Source: Leptonema illini DSM 21528 (GTDB lineage Bacteria; Spirochaetota; Leptospiria; Leptospirales; Leptonemataceae). Taken from it: a stretch of DNA of 64,000 nt. The notes under the pieces were generated by a model, which was not told the DNA's origin, did no database searches, and saw nothing but the letters and a program-made list of their open reading frames with translations. The DNA lies in NCBI RefSeq assembly GCF_000243335.1, contig NZ_JH597773.1, positions 1,853,550 to 1,917,549 of the forward strand, read 5' to 3'. The translations under genes and the position numbers were made by a program. Shown in pieces: positions 29,227 through 38,188 of the stretch; position 1 is the first letter of the stretch; the number at the start of each line of letters is the position of its first letter.

Positions 29227-30519
29227 TCAAACGAAATCGGGCTGTCCCGTAGCCTCTTTCACGATCGACCACAGATAACCCGTCGGATCAATCTTTTTGC
29301 GCGAGGCCGTTGCCAGCTCAATAGGAACATAGACGTAATACGAATTCACCTTGCCGATCATGAAGTTCGTTTTGCCCGACATCGCTCCATGCACGGCGTT
29401 CTGAGCAAGCATCATACATGACACGGCATCGTCGGCCGAGGCCGGCACCGAACGAATGATATAGCTCGGATCAATATATTTCAGCGTAAACGGCACCTTC
29501 TCTTCTTTCAGATAGGTTTCGATCTCCTTCTTCAAGAAAAGGCCGACGTCGCCGTATTTGCGGTTCCCCGATGCATCGCGTTCTCCCGTATCGGGCATCA
29601 GCTCCTGCCCCGCTCCTTCGGCGACGACGATGAGCGCATGCTTCTTGCGATGAAGACGCTCTTTCAGATGCGGTAGAAATCCCCTTTCTCCTCTGAGAGT
29701 AAACTTCACCTCGGGCACAAGCACGTAGTTCGCCTCGTTAGAGGCGAGGCCGGCAAAGGTCGCGATATAGCCGGAGTCGCGTCCCATCAGCTTTACAAGT
29801 CCGATGCCGTTCGCCGCGCTGGTCGCCTCTGCGTGAGCGCCATGAAGGGCCTCGGTGGCGATAGCGACGGCCGTTTCAAACCCAAACGTGCGGTCGATGT
29901 ACTGAATGTCGTTGTCGATCGTTTTCGGCACGCCGACGACCGCGATATTCAGGCGCCGCTTCTCGATCTCGTCGGCGATGGCCTTTGCTCCGCGAAGCGT
30001 GCCGTCGCCGCCGACGGCAAAGAGTATGTTCACGCCGTGGCTGATCAGCGTGTCGACCATGATGACCGGGTCCTGATTGCCTCGCGACGAACCGAGAATC
30101 GTGCCGCCCACCCTGTCGATGCCGCGCACACGTTCGAGCGTCAGCGGGGCGATCACATGCCCCTTCGCCGGATTCAGGCCTTCATAACCATAGGGGATGC
30201 CAAGAATACGCTTGATGCCGTACTGGAAATGTAGCTGCTTTACGATCGCCTGGATAACGTTATTCAGCCCCGGACAGAGGCCTCCGCATGTGACGATGGC
30301 CGCCGTCGTATCGGCCGGATTAAAGAAAAGCTGCCGTCGCGGACCGGCATTCTCAAGCGTGAGCACCGGCTCATTACCGGCAAACTTTGCCGCGAGAGAA
30401 TCATATTCTACGTCGATGACGACGCGCGCCCCGTCGTCGATAAAACGGGGAATCTGAAGAGGCGTGGGAAACGACGGAGTTCCAAGGGAACGGACAACCA
30501 TATCTTCGGGTCGGAGCAT
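29227..30519 (-). CDS. pfkA: 6-phosphofructokinase
   Basis: The 430-residue enzyme phosphorylates fructose-6-phosphate. The phosphate-binding CGGLCPGLN is at about 79, the phosphoryl-donor loop is GGDGTLRGA, and the catalytic loop is [21 protein letters not shown] indicates ATP as donor (PPi enzymes carry GGDD), while the Lys in PKTIDND is shared with PPi-type and long ATP-type enzymes. The length and N-terminal extension fit the plant/trypanosome-like long ATP-PFK clade. Upstream (30520-30695) is the divergent spacer to ahpC. Confidence 0.9.
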   Translation of the reverse strand: MLRPEDMVVRSLGTPSFPTPLQIPRFIDDGARVVIDVEYDSLAAKFAGNEPVLTLENAGPRRQLFFNPADTTAAIVTCGGLCPGLNNVIQAIVKQLHFQYGIKRILGIPYGYEGLNPAKGHVIAPLTLERVRGIDRVGGTILGSSRGNQDPVIMVDTLISHGVNILFAVGGDGTLRGAKAIADEIEKRRLNIAVVGVPKTIDNDIQYIDRTFGFETAVAIATEALHGAHAEATSAANGIGLVKLMGRDSGYIATFAGLASNEANYVLVPEVKFTLRGERGFLPHLKERLHRKKHALIVVAEGAGQELMPDTGERDASGNRKYGDVGLFLKKEIETYLKEEKVPFTLKYIDPSYIIRSVPASADDAVSCMMLAQNAVHGAMSGKTNFMIGKVNSYYVYVPIELATASRKKIDPTGYLWSIVKEATGQPDFV

Positions 30520-30695
30520 GCAGAAGCATCGCGCAGATCCGCGGCCCGGTCAAGTGCAAATCCTCTGCTCGCGCCCCTGATAAATCCGACATAGTTTTTA
30601 TCTATGCGATCATTGATCCAATTTATTTGCTCTATTTCCAGATCTATGATACATTTGGCACATGCGACCGGGAAACGGCGCACAGGAGGATACTT

Positions 30696-31259
30696 ATGTC
30701 AATGATTGGAAAGCGCATCCCCGAGTTCAAAACTCAGGCCTATCAAAACGGCCAGTTTATTCCGGTATCGGATGCCGACGCCATCGGTAAGTGGTCCGTC
30801 TTCTTTTTCTATCCGGCAGACTTCACCTTTGTCTGCCCGACGGAACTCGGAGACCTGGCCGACTACTATGCCGAACTCCAGAAGATGGGAGTAGAAGTTT
30901 ACTCCGTATCGACAGACACCCATTTCGTTCACAAGGCCTGGGCCGATGCGAGCGAGACGATCAAAAAAATCAAGTATGTGATGCTCGGAGACGCCTCCGG
31001 AACCATCACACGCGGCTTCGACGTCATGATCGAAGCGGACGGACTTGCTCAGCGCGGCACATTCGTAGCCGATCCGCAGGGCATCATCCGCATCTGTGAG
31101 ATCACAGACGGTCCTATCGGACGTTCTGCCGAAGAACTGGTTCGTAAGATCCGCGCCGCCCAGTATGTTGCCAGCCACGACGGCGAGGTCTGCCCCGCCA
31201 AATGGAAGCCGGGCGAAAAAACCCTCAAACCCGGTCTGGATCTTGTTGGAAAGATCTGA
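30696..31259 (+). CDS. ahpC: Alkyl hydroperoxide reductase subunit AhpC (2-Cys peroxiredoxin)
   Basis: The 187-residue enzyme has peroxidatic Cys47 in [10 protein letters not shown] and resolving Cys166 in EVCPAKW. It reduces hydrogen peroxide and organic peroxides and is recycled by AhpF, encoded next. GGAGGA lies 6 bp before the ATG at 30696, which rules out the longer frame. Length and motifs equal those of enteric AhpC. Confidence 0.97.
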   Translation: MSMIGKRIPEFKTQAYQNGQFIPVSDADAIGKWSVFFFYPADFTFVCPTELGDLADYYAELQKMGVEVYSVSTDTHFVHKAWADASETIKKIKYVMLGDASGTITRGFDVMIEADGLAQRGTFVADPQGIIRICEITDGPIGRSAEELVRKIRAAQYVASHDGEVCPAKWKPGEKTLKPGLDLVGKI

Positions 31260-31266
31260 CAGTTAT

Positions 31267-31291
31267 GCTCTGCAGTGTTTCACTGCAGAGC
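31267..31291 (+). terminator. Hairpin between ahpC and ahpF
   Basis: GCTCTGCAGTG-TTT-CACTGCAGAGC is a perfect 11-bp stem in the 104-bp spacer. With no T run it may set the ratio of ahpC to ahpF mRNA by partial termination or 3'-end protection. Confidence 0.5.
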
Positions 31292-31363
31292 GCATCTTCC
31301 CACATAAAACCGGTCCTGAAACCCTTCTTGAGTTTTCGGACGGGTTCCTAACGGAGGTTAGCC

Positions 31364-32929
31364 ATGTTTGATGAAGAAATGAAAGAACAGCTGCGACAGT
31401 ATTTCGCCCGCATCGAAAAGCCGGTGCAGTTGCAGATGTACACAGGACAGCATGAGAGTCGCGATGAGCTGAAACAGATGCTGTCGGCGGTCGCTGAGCT
31501 AAGCGATAAGATTGAACTGACAGAAAAGACGGACGACGGCGCCTCGCCAATCGCATTCGACGTAATCTCGGAAGGAAAGCCCACGGGCATCCGCTTCAGC
31601 GGTATTCCGGGCGGACATGAATTCAGCTCCCTTGTTCTTGCGCTACTTCAGGCAGGCGGATCGCCGATCCGGCTTGACGAAGGCGTGCAGAAGCTTGTGA
31701 GCGGATTTAAAGGCGAGATGCGTTTTCAAACCGTCGTCTCTCTTTCCTGTCATAACTGCCCCGATGTAGTGCAGACGCTTAACTCTCTTGCTCTTGTGAA
31801 TCCGGGCATCACGCATGAGATGATCGACGGCGGGCTCTTTCCCGAGTTCGTCGAAAAACACGGCGTGCAGGGCGTTCCGGCCGTCTTTTTGAACGGAGAA
31901 CCCTTCGCAAACGGCAAGATCGACGCCGGCCAGATCATCGATCGCATGATCGAGAAGAACGCGAATAACATCGACGTTCGCGAATCGGATCAGGTCTACG
32001 ATGTCGCCATCGTCGGCGGCGGACCGGCCGGCGTGGCCGCCGCCGTCTACAGCGCCCGCAAGGGTTTAGCCGTCACCGTTATCGCCGACCGCATCGGCGG
32101 CCAGGTGAAAGATACGATGGGCATCGAGAATCTGATCACGATCGCGAAGACGACCGGTCCCGAACTGACGGCGTCGCTGGGCGACCTTCTGCGTGCGCAT
32201 GAGATCGACATCCGCGAACATCTGCGCGTCGATCATATCGAAAACGGCGACGTCTACAAAACCATCGTGCTCAACACGTCGGAGCGCATCCGCTCGCGAA
32301 CCGTAATACTCGCAACGGGAGCGAAATGGCGCGAGCTGAACGTACCGGGCGAGAAGGACTTTCTCGGCAAAGGCGTCGCCTACTGTCCGCATTGCGACGG
32401 GCCTTTCTTTAAAGGAAAGGATGTGGCCGTCATCGGCGGCGGCAACTCAGGCGTCGAGGCCGCTCTTGACCTGGCCGGCATCGTCAGATCGGTTAAGGTC
32501 TTCGAATTCACCGATCGGTTAAACGCCGATAAGATCCTGCTTCAGCGGCTTGAGCAGACCTCGAATATCGAGTCTTTCGTAAGCGCTCAGGTAACGGAGG
32601 TGTTGCACGACGCCGAGAAGGTGACGGGCATCCGATATAAAGACCGCACGACGGGCGAAGAGATCGATCTGCCTCTGGACGGTATCTTTGTGCAGATCGG
32701 CCTGATTCCGAATACGGCCTTCGTCGACGGCCTTGTCGAACGCAACCGCTTCGGTGAGATCGTCGTCGATACGCACGGACGCACGTCGGTGCCGGGTATC
32801 TTCGCCGCCGGTGATGCCACAACGACGCCGTACAAGCAGATCGCCATCGCCCTTGGAGATGGGGCTAAGGCATCGCTGGCCGCCTTCGAGTATCTCTTGA
32901 AGCAGCCGAAGGTGGAGGCGGTGGCATAA
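31364..32929 (+). CDS. ahpF: Alkyl hydroperoxide reductase subunit F (flavoprotein)
   Basis: The 521-residue protein has the N-terminal double thioredoxin-like domain with CHNC at about 129, the FAD-binding [17 protein letters not shown] at about 214, the thioredoxin-reductase redox pair CPHCDG at about 345, the NADH-binding [15 protein letters not shown], and the C-terminal FAD motif [15 protein letters not shown]. It passes electrons from NADH to AhpC. CGGAGG precedes the ATG. Confidence 0.97.
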   Translation: MFDEEMKEQLRQYFARIEKPVQLQMYTGQHESRDELKQMLSAVAELSDKIELTEKTDDGASPIAFDVISEGKPTGIRFSGIPGGHEFSSLVLALLQAGGSPIRLDEGVQKLVSGFKGEMRFQTVVSLSCHNCPDVVQTLNSLALVNPGITHEMIDGGLFPEFVEKHGVQGVPAVFLNGEPFANGKIDAGQIIDRMIEKNANNIDVRESDQVYDVAIVGGGPAGVAAAVYSARKGLAVTVIADRIGGQVKDTMGIENLITIAKTTGPELTASLGDLLRAHEIDIREHLRVDHIENGDVYKTIVLNTSERIRSRTVILATGAKWRELNVPGEKDFLGKGVAYCPHCDGPFFKGKDVAVIGGGNSGVEAALDLAGIVRSVKVFEFTDRLNADKILLQRLEQTSNIESFVSAQVTEVLHDAEKVTGIRYKDRTTGEEIDLPLDGIFVQIGLIPNTAFVDGLVERNRFGEIVVDTHGRTSVPGIFAAGDATTTPYKQIAIALGDGAKASLAAFEYLLKQPKVEAVA

Positions 32930-33035
32930 GTCCCGCCACCACCGCACTGCTCACCCCGCGGGTCGCATCTTATTGTCTGGTTGAGTGCCAGGCGGGGATA
33001 CGGGTGGGTGCAGGCGGAATGGTTACCTCGCATAA

Positions 33036-33060
33036 GGCCACAGGATGGGTTCCTGTGGCC
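33036..33060 (+). terminator. Terminator of ahpCF
   Basis: GGCCACAGGA-TGGGT-TCCTGTGGCC is a perfect 10-bp stem followed by TCATGCTTTC. It is about 105 bp after the ahpF stop. Confidence 0.6.
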
Positions 33061-33120
33061 TCATGCTTTCAGCGGGAAGATTTTGATCTGGTTCGATGTT
33101 TTTGTGGTTAAGAGTTTTTG

Positions 33121-33151
33121 ACCACGAAATACACGAAAAGCGCGAAAAAGG
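33121..33151. repeat. Dispersed ACCACGAAA-type repeat
   Basis: The unit ACCACGAAATACACGAAAAG followed by CGCGAAAAAGG is an imperfect short tandem of ACGAAA. A related inverted copy lies at 63787-63816. Both stand beside accessory genes. Confidence 0.5.
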
Positions 33152-33231
33152 AATTTGCCAGTTCTGGTGCAATGGCGTTCTGACTGCGACAGAAAACTAC
33201 GACTCATTTGCAGCAATTAACCAGAATCTTA

Positions 33232-33260
33232 TTGACAAAGACAGAAGACCTACCCAAAAT
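33232..33260 (+). promoter_or_regulatory. Possible promoter of the GIY-YIG gene
   Basis: A perfect -35 TTGACA and a weak -10 CAAAAT are 17 bp apart, 40 bp before the ATG at 33300. Confidence 0.4.
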
Positions 33261-33299
33261 AGACTTCAATCTATTGATGCACCATAAAGGATAACTTGC

Positions 33300-34157
33300 A
33301 TGGCGATACAGCTACGGACTCAAGTTGCAGAAATGATCAACACACTTCAAGAAAACGGATGGTCTCAAGCCAATATCGCTGAAGAACTCGGCGTCAGTCA
33401 AGCGTATGTAAGCTTGCTGAAGTATAAAAGAATTCAAACCTCCTTAATAATCGCGAACAGCATCATCGAGAGACTACAGAGCATCTTCTCACAGTATGAG
33501 ATCACCACTGCTGAAAACGAAGATGAAATTTCCGAAAGCGAATCGGGTGATGATAATGCTGAAGATATCGGCACCTTCTCTGATTGGTTAAATGCACAGA
33601 TAGTTCAGAATAGCTGGAAACCAAATCAAATTGCTGATGCAAGCGGAGTATCTCTGATCACAATTAGATTTATACTAAGTGGGAGAACCAGTAACCCTCA
33701 AAGTGCAACGCGAGGAAAAATTGAGAAAGGGATTCAATCTCTGCTTTCTTTAAACCCGCAATCAGAAGGCGTCGTTCAGGATGTTCAGGTTGAATCAACT
33801 GCCCCGGTTGCGCCAGAAGACGAAATAATCGCAGGTATCCCTTTTCTGCGTGACGAAATTGAAAGAGCGCCGAACAAAAAAGGTGTGTATGCCATCCATG
33901 ATCGCCGGGGGTATCCGGTTTACGTTGGCAAAGGTAATATTAGAACAAGACTATTAAAGCATGCTGAACACAGAGCCTTTCTCGATAGCCGGGTTGCCAA
34001 TAATTTCTCGTACATCGTCCTGCAAAAATCTGATACTGTTGAGGATATCGCTGATGCCAATCGCGAAGCCTTACGATTAGAAAAATTGATCGTGAAGTTC
34101 TGCGGTAATACCATATTACTCAACAAACAATTGGTTGAGGATCTTTCTGACGAATAA
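33300..34157 (+). CDS. Two-HTH protein fused to a GIY-YIG nuclease domain
   Basis: The 285-residue protein has an N-terminal XRE-like helix-turn-helix (about 8-45, WSQANIAEELGVSQAYVSLLK), an acidic linker (about 68-92), and a second HTH (about 93-150, PNQIADASGVSLITIRFILSG). A C-terminal GIY-YIG domain follows from about 190. The GIY-YIG motif reads GVYAIHDRRGYPVYVGKG, followed by an Arg in the next helix (IRTRLLKH) and Glu (LRLEKLIVKF) and Asn positions, so the fold looks catalytically complete. AAGGA precedes the ATG. G+C is lower than in the flanking core genes, suggesting acquisition. A DNA-targeted nuclease under its own sequence-specific binding is the simplest reading; the target is unknown. 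Confidence 0.8.
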   Translation: MAIQLRTQVAEMINTLQENGWSQANIAEELGVSQAYVSLLKYKRIQTSLIIANSIIERLQSIFSQYEITTAENEDEISESESGDDNAEDIGTFSDWLNAQIVQNSWKPNQIADASGVSLITIRFILSGRTSNPQSATRGKIEKGIQSLLSLNPQSEGVVQDVQVESTAPVAPEDEIIAGIPFLRDEIERAPNKKGVYAIHDRRGYPVYVGKGNIRTRLLKHAEHRAFLDSRVANNFSYIVLQKSDTVEDIADANREALRLEKLIVKFCGNTILLNKQLVEDLSDE

Positions 34158-34395
34158 GTGGCTTCATTATATACGATTCAATGGCTTTGGTAGAGCCGTA
34201 AATCCTCAACATTCCGGTTGACAGTGAAGTCGCTCCGCCCATAGATCTCTGCATTTATGCGAAGTCCCGCCATTTCCTTCTATATAAAATGAATCGTCTG
34301 GTGGGTGACTCCACTGACCCTGCCTATCAGCTTCAGGTGTTGAACGAGTCTGCAAACGAAAAAGGGCGAACCGGAGCGCCGCTACTGATGTCTGA

Positions 34396-35025
34396 ATGCC
34401 TGTGAAGGCCGTTTCTTTTATCAGTATCGTCGCTCTGATCGCAATCAACCCGCTGCAAGCTGCCTGCTTCCTGGAAAATCGTGTCGACGCCATTCTCGGT
34501 ATCTGTACTGATAACGACATTCGCTATGCCATCAAGTTTGAAAGGAAGACAGGCAGTTTCTACTACGGACAATGGAGAAACGGCCCTGCGGGTTATGGCC
34601 TTTTCATGAATCGCGTTTTCGAGAGAGGCCATGCGTATTGTGGCGGCTGGCGCCATGAATACTACTATGAGGGCCGCGAGGTCCAGGATACTTCGGAGTT
34701 CCTTGATTCCATTGACAGTCAGGGAATCGGATGTCGTAGCAACGTATGCCCTGACGGCTTTCGCGTAGAATACCACGAGGTATCAGATCTCCGGATCGGA
34801 CACTATGTGGACGGCGGGCCTGAGGGATTCTCTGTTTCTACAGAGCTCGGCAGCTATTTCATCGGCTATCGGCATTCTCATGGTCTGAATGGCGAAGGCA
34901 TTGAACTGAATCTGATCGAAAAAACTTTCACTCATGCAGTATGGAAGGACGGTCGGGTCGTGAAAACGATCAAGACTGTGAACATCAGTGATCATCTAAA
35001 GATGCCCGCGCAATGCGAGCAATGA
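34396..35025 (+). CDS. Exported MORN-like protein
   Basis: The 209-residue protein has a signal peptide (cleavage near LQAAC, so a lipoprotein is possible) and Gly/Tyr-rich segments resembling degenerate MORN repeats (SFYYGQWRNGPAGYGLFM, RIGHYVDGGPEGFSV, FIGYRHSHGLNGEGIEL). Six or more cysteines suggest disulfides. Function is unknown. The 238-bp spacer before it holds no gene that I can see. Confidence 0.55.
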   Translation: MPVKAVSFISIVALIAINPLQAACFLENRVDAILGICTDNDIRYAIKFERKTGSFYYGQWRNGPAGYGLFMNRVFERGHAYCGGWRHEYYYEGREVQDTSEFLDSIDSQGIGCRSNVCPDGFRVEYHEVSDLRIGHYVDGGPEGFSVSTELGSYFIGYRHSHGLNGEGIELNLIEKTFTHAVWKDGRVVKTIKTVNISDHLKMPAQCEQ

Positions 35026-35130
35026 AACGCCGGCAGCAGGAAGAGCCCTTCCTGAAACAGAAGAAAAACGGTGCACAATAATTCTTGCCATCTCTGGGAC
35101 GCCGATCTGGATTGCCACGGAGCGGCAACC

Positions 35131-35760
35131 ATGGACAACATCACTCGATTCAAAGAGCATTTCTCGTTTCTTGTAAAAACAGAAGAGGATCAGAGCATTC
35201 TCGACGACCTTTCTAAAACGGTTCAATCCTTTGAAAAAGACGACTCGGGAGCGGTCCGCTGTGAGCTGAGCATCGTCAACCTCGACGATGCGATGGCAGA
35301 GCTCATCTGCCCGCCACCGTTTACAGGGACCATAGCCGCTGATGTTCCGCCCGGTTTTGCCGCTCTCGCAAAGAGCCACAACGGCATCTACTACGAAGAC
35401 CTGGGCGGTGGAGTGATCGGCTTCCTCGGCCTGCGCGACGACGGAACAATCGAATCGGGTAACTGGGAATGGGAGGCCGTCGAAGAGGGCGACAACGAAG
35501 AATATCTGGAACAGCTCGAAGAGGCCGACATCGCCGCTTCGTCCATCGTATGTCCGCTGCAATTCGGTCAGAACTGGATTCTCTATGATCCCCTGAAGAA
35601 AGCGACGACCGGAGAACCCGCCCTGCTCTTTCTCTCACATGGCGATTGCGAGCTGGTTCCGATACCGGAAAGCGATGGCCTGACGCTGAGTCAGGTCTTA
35701 CTGCGGATTCTCGCGCAGAGGATTCTGGATCGGAATTACTTTGAAGCAGTGTATTCTTGA
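35131..35760 (+). CDS. Acidic SUKH (SMI1/KNR4)-like protein
   Basis: I start this 209-residue acidic protein at ATG 35131, which has GGAG 8 bp upstream; a GTG at 35071 is an alternative. The segment VPPGFAALAKSHNGIYYEDLGGGVIGFLGL and the later FGQNWILYDPL resemble the SMI1/KNR4 (SUKH) fold, many members of which are immunity proteins for toxins. No toxin gene is adjacent. The fold call is by eye and tentative. It ends 1 bp before the SelW-like gene, so the two are co-transcribed. Confidence 0.45.
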   Translation: MDNITRFKEHFSFLVKTEEDQSILDDLSKTVQSFEKDDSGAVRCELSIVNLDDAMAELICPPPFTGTIAADVPPGFAALAKSHNGIYYEDLGGGVIGFLGLRDDGTIESGNWEWEAVEEGDNEEYLEQLEEADIAASSIVCPLQFGQNWILYDPLKKATTGEPALLFLSHGDCELVPIPESDGLTLSQVLLRILAQRILDRNYFEAVYS

Positions 35761-35761
35761 G

Positions 35762-36046
35762 ATGACTAACCGAATTTCCATCACCTACTGCACACAATGC
35801 CGCTGGCTGCTTCGAGCGGCGTGGATGGCTCAGGAGCTGCTCACAACCTTCGAGCAGGAACTCTCTGAACTCACACTGATTCCCGGAACAGGCGGCATCT
35901 TCGAGGTGCATGCCAATGACGCCCTGATCTGGTCACGCAAAGAACAGGGTCGGTTTCCTGACATCACCGAGCTCAAGCAGCTCGTCCGGGATCAGATCGC
36001 GCCCGAGAAGGACCTGGGGCATTCGGACAGGAAAAAAGAGTCGTAG
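35762..36046 (+). CDS. SelW/Rdx-family thioredoxin-like protein
   Basis: The 94-residue protein opens with ISITYCTQCRW, the CxxC redox motif of the Rdx (SelT/SelW/SelH) family, here with Cys in place of selenocysteine. It continues with LIPGTGGIFEV, the lysine- and arginine-bearing IWSRKEQGRFPDITELKQLVRD, and a GHSD end. All are typical SelW elements. It is a small cytosolic redox protein of unknown client. It is coupled to the SUKH-like gene upstream (TGA, 1 bp, ATG). Confidence 0.85.
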   Translation: MTNRISITYCTQCRWLLRAAWMAQELLTTFEQELSELTLIPGTGGIFEVHANDALIWSRKEQGRFPDITELKQLVRDQIAPEKDLGHSDRKKES

Positions 36047-36071
36047 GCACATCGACCTGCTTTCATTCCAG

Positions 36072-36168
36072 CCTGCCCGCTCCCTCTGCGTAGCGAACCA
36101 TGGACGGGAAAGCGACGGCGCCTGGCGCACGATCGCGCCACGCGCCGGACGCAGAGGGTGCGGGCGGG
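36072..36168. repeat. Large imperfect palindrome between convergent selW-like gene and priA
   Basis: The left arm at 36072-36091 (CCTGCCCGCTCCCTCTGCGT) pairs with the right arm at 36149-36168 with 18 of 20 positions complementary. Between them is a second nested GC hairpin around GGCGCCTGGCGC / GCGCCACGCGCC. The 97-bp element fills the gap between convergent genes and could be a bidirectional terminator or a REP/BIME-like mobile palindrome. Confidence 0.6.
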
Positions 36169-36174
36169 CCCAGC

Positions 36175-38169
36175 CTATAGCATATCAAGCGGATCAAACT
36201 CCAGTTCTACGAAGGCCTTTTCGCCGAGACGTGCCTTAAAGGCGGGCAGACGCTCTTTGAGGACGCCGCGCAGACGATCGGGTGCCGTCGTTTTCAGAAT
36301 CAGATGATAGCGATAATTGTTATGCAGTTTTGTTAACGGCGCCGGAGCCGGGCCAAGAAGCTCGTCTTTATCAGAAAGCTCCGTCGTAAGAAGGCTCGCC
36401 AGCTCTTCGATGCGCTTCACGGCTACGGCCTCTTCACGCGAACGAATCAAGATGCGGATCAGCCTCTTAAACGGCGGATAACCGCTCTCGCGTCGCTCGG
36501 CGATCTCTTCTGCAAAGAAGCGATCGTAGTTCTGTTCCCTGGCAAGCAACAGCACCGGATGCTCCGTGTTCAGGGCCTCAAAGAATACACGCCCGGCCTC
36601 TTCGCCCCGGCCTGCCCGTCCGGCAACCTGCATGAGAAGCGAGAAGACGCGCTCCTGAGCTCGAAAATCGGGAAGGGCCAGGCCACGGTCGGCCTGCAGC
36701 ACGCCGACAAGCGTGACGCCGGGCGAATCAAGGCCCTTTGCAATCATCTGCGTTCCGGTGAGCAGATCGATCTCGCCCTGTAAAAAACGCGATAGAACGT
36801 CTTCGACGTCGATCTTCGCAGCCGCATCGGTATCGAGGCGTTCGATACGCATCGACGGAAAGCGTGTCAGCAGATACTCCTCCACCTTCTGCACGGCGGT
36901 GCCCTGCTTCTTTAACGGCCCGCCGCAGCTGCGACACTGCTTCATCTCGCGCTCCGTCCATCCGCATTGATGACAGAGAAGGCGACCGTCACGGTGAGCG
37001 GTTAACCCCACCGAGCAGCGCGGACATTCGACGACGGATTTGCAGGTGCGGCACTGGATATACGGCTGGTAGCCCCGTCTGTTCAGGAGCAGTACGGTCT
37101 GCCTGCCGCTCTCGAAATTCTTCTCGATCTCAAGAAGAAGGGTTCGGCTGATATCGGCGTCGCCCTGCTGCTCGATGATCTGCACGTCGGGCAGAGCGCC
37201 TCGAGCCCGCTCCGTCAGGCGATGATAGAAGAAGCGCGCCTTGCTTTCGGGATTCCGCCGCACGTCAAAACGCTCGGCCGCATAACGCATCTCTACGCGA
37301 GGGGTGGCCGAGCCGAGAAGAAGTACGGACGATTCCGTCTCGCAGCGACGGCGGGCGATCTGTCGCGCATCGTACCGAGGAGTGCTGTGCTCTCGATACG
37401 AGGCGTCATGCTCTTCGTCGAGTATGATGATGCCCGGCCGGCTGACAGGCGCAAACACCGCCGATCGGGTACCGACGACGATGCGACGGCGGCCGGCAAG
37501 CACGTCCATATACTCCGCAAAACGCTCTTTCGGACGACGCCCCGAATGAAGAAGCGCCAGTTCGTTACCAAACGTGCTCTGCAGACGGTTGATCGTCTGC
37601 ACGGTTAACGATATCTCGGGCACGAGCAATATGCCCGATCTTTTGATATCGAGCGCATGCTGCAGAGCGCGAATATAGATCTCTGTTTTTCCTGATCCGG
37701 TGATGCCGTGCAATAAATGCACGGAATGCCTGCCCGCATCAAGCTCGTCGCAGAGCAGCGAGAATACGCCTGACTGTTCGTCGTTCAGAATCAGGCTCTC
37801 TGCCGGGGACGTCGGCCGTTCGACCGATGCGAGGTCGGACTTTGCTTTCTTGCTCAGACGATGCGGCGAAGGAAACATCTTGAAAAGCGCCTCGCCCGGA
37901 GCACAGAGGTAGTGCTCGGCCATCCATCGGGCAAGCTCGATTTGTGCCTCGCTGACGACAGGACCTTCGAATACGGGAGTGGCCATCTCTTTGATATGAA
38001 CATCGGGCGGATGGGAATGACGTTCGACGACGACGGCACGTTCGGTACGGTTCTGCAGCGGAACCTCCACCATCCAGCCTGCGTCAACCTCAAGGCCTTC
38101 AGGAAGCAGATACGTTAAGCTCTGATCCAGAGGATACGGCAGAAGAACGTCGATATAGCGGTGAAACAG
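36175..38169 (-). CDS. priA: Primosomal replication-restart helicase PriA
   Basis: The frame has the superfamily 2 helicase motifs GITGSGKTEIY (Walker A) and DEEHDASY (DEEH box). Two zinc-binding clusters lie between the helicase halves (CRTCKSVVECPRC, CHQCGW, CRSCGG), and GRAGRG is motif VI. PriA reloads the replisome at broken forks. The first ATG in frame is at 38073, but PriA-like sequence continues upstream (FHRYIDVLLPYPLDQSLTYL), the 3'-flap-binding N-terminus. No ATG, GTG or TTG exists between that sequence and the in-frame stop. I place the start at CTG 38169, which has GGAG 6 bp upstream, giving 664 residues. Confidence 0.9.
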   Translation of the reverse strand: MFHRYIDVLLPYPLDQSLTYLLPEGLEVDAGWMVEVPLQNRTERAVVVERHSHPPDVHIKEMATPVFEGPVVSEAQIELARWMAEHYLCAPGEALFKMFPSPHRLSKKAKSDLASVERPTSPAESLILNDEQSGVFSLLCDELDAGRHSVHLLHGITGSGKTEIYIRALQHALDIKRSGILLVPEISLTVQTINRLQSTFGNELALLHSGRRPKERFAEYMDVLAGRRRIVVGTRSAVFAPVSRPGIIILDEEHDASYREHSTPRYDARQIARRRCETESSVLLLGSATPRVEMRYAAERFDVRRNPESKARFFYHRLTERARGALPDVQIIEQQGDADISRTLLLEIEKNFESGRQTVLLLNRRGYQPYIQCRTCKSVVECPRCSVGLTAHRDGRLLCHQCGWTEREMKQCRSCGGPLKKQGTAVQKVEEYLLTRFPSMRIERLDTDAAAKIDVEDVLSRFLQGEIDLLTGTQMIAKGLDSPGVTLVGVLQADRGLALPDFRAQERVFSLLMQVAGRAGRGEEAGRVFFEALNTEHPVLLLAREQNYDRFFAEEIAERRESGYPPFKRLIRILIRSREEAVAVKRIEELASLLTTELSDKDELLGPAPAPLTKLHNNYRYHLILKTTAPDRLRGVLKERLPAFKARLGEKAFVELEFDPLDML

Positions 38170-38188
38170 GGAACGCTCCGGGCTCGAA

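Larger units (their letters stand above)
32930..33299. other. 370-bp spacer between ahpF and accessory genes
   Basis: The spacer holds the ahpF terminator (33036-33060), one copy of an ACCACGAAA-type repeat (33121-33151), and a TTGACA promoter (33232-33260). Base composition falls sharply in G+C from about 33070. No open frame with gene character is present. Confidence 0.6.

Noticed and set aside
35762-36046. Selenoprotein with in-frame TGA
   Set aside because: The Rdx motif is CTQC with ordinary Cys codons; no internal TGA is needed.
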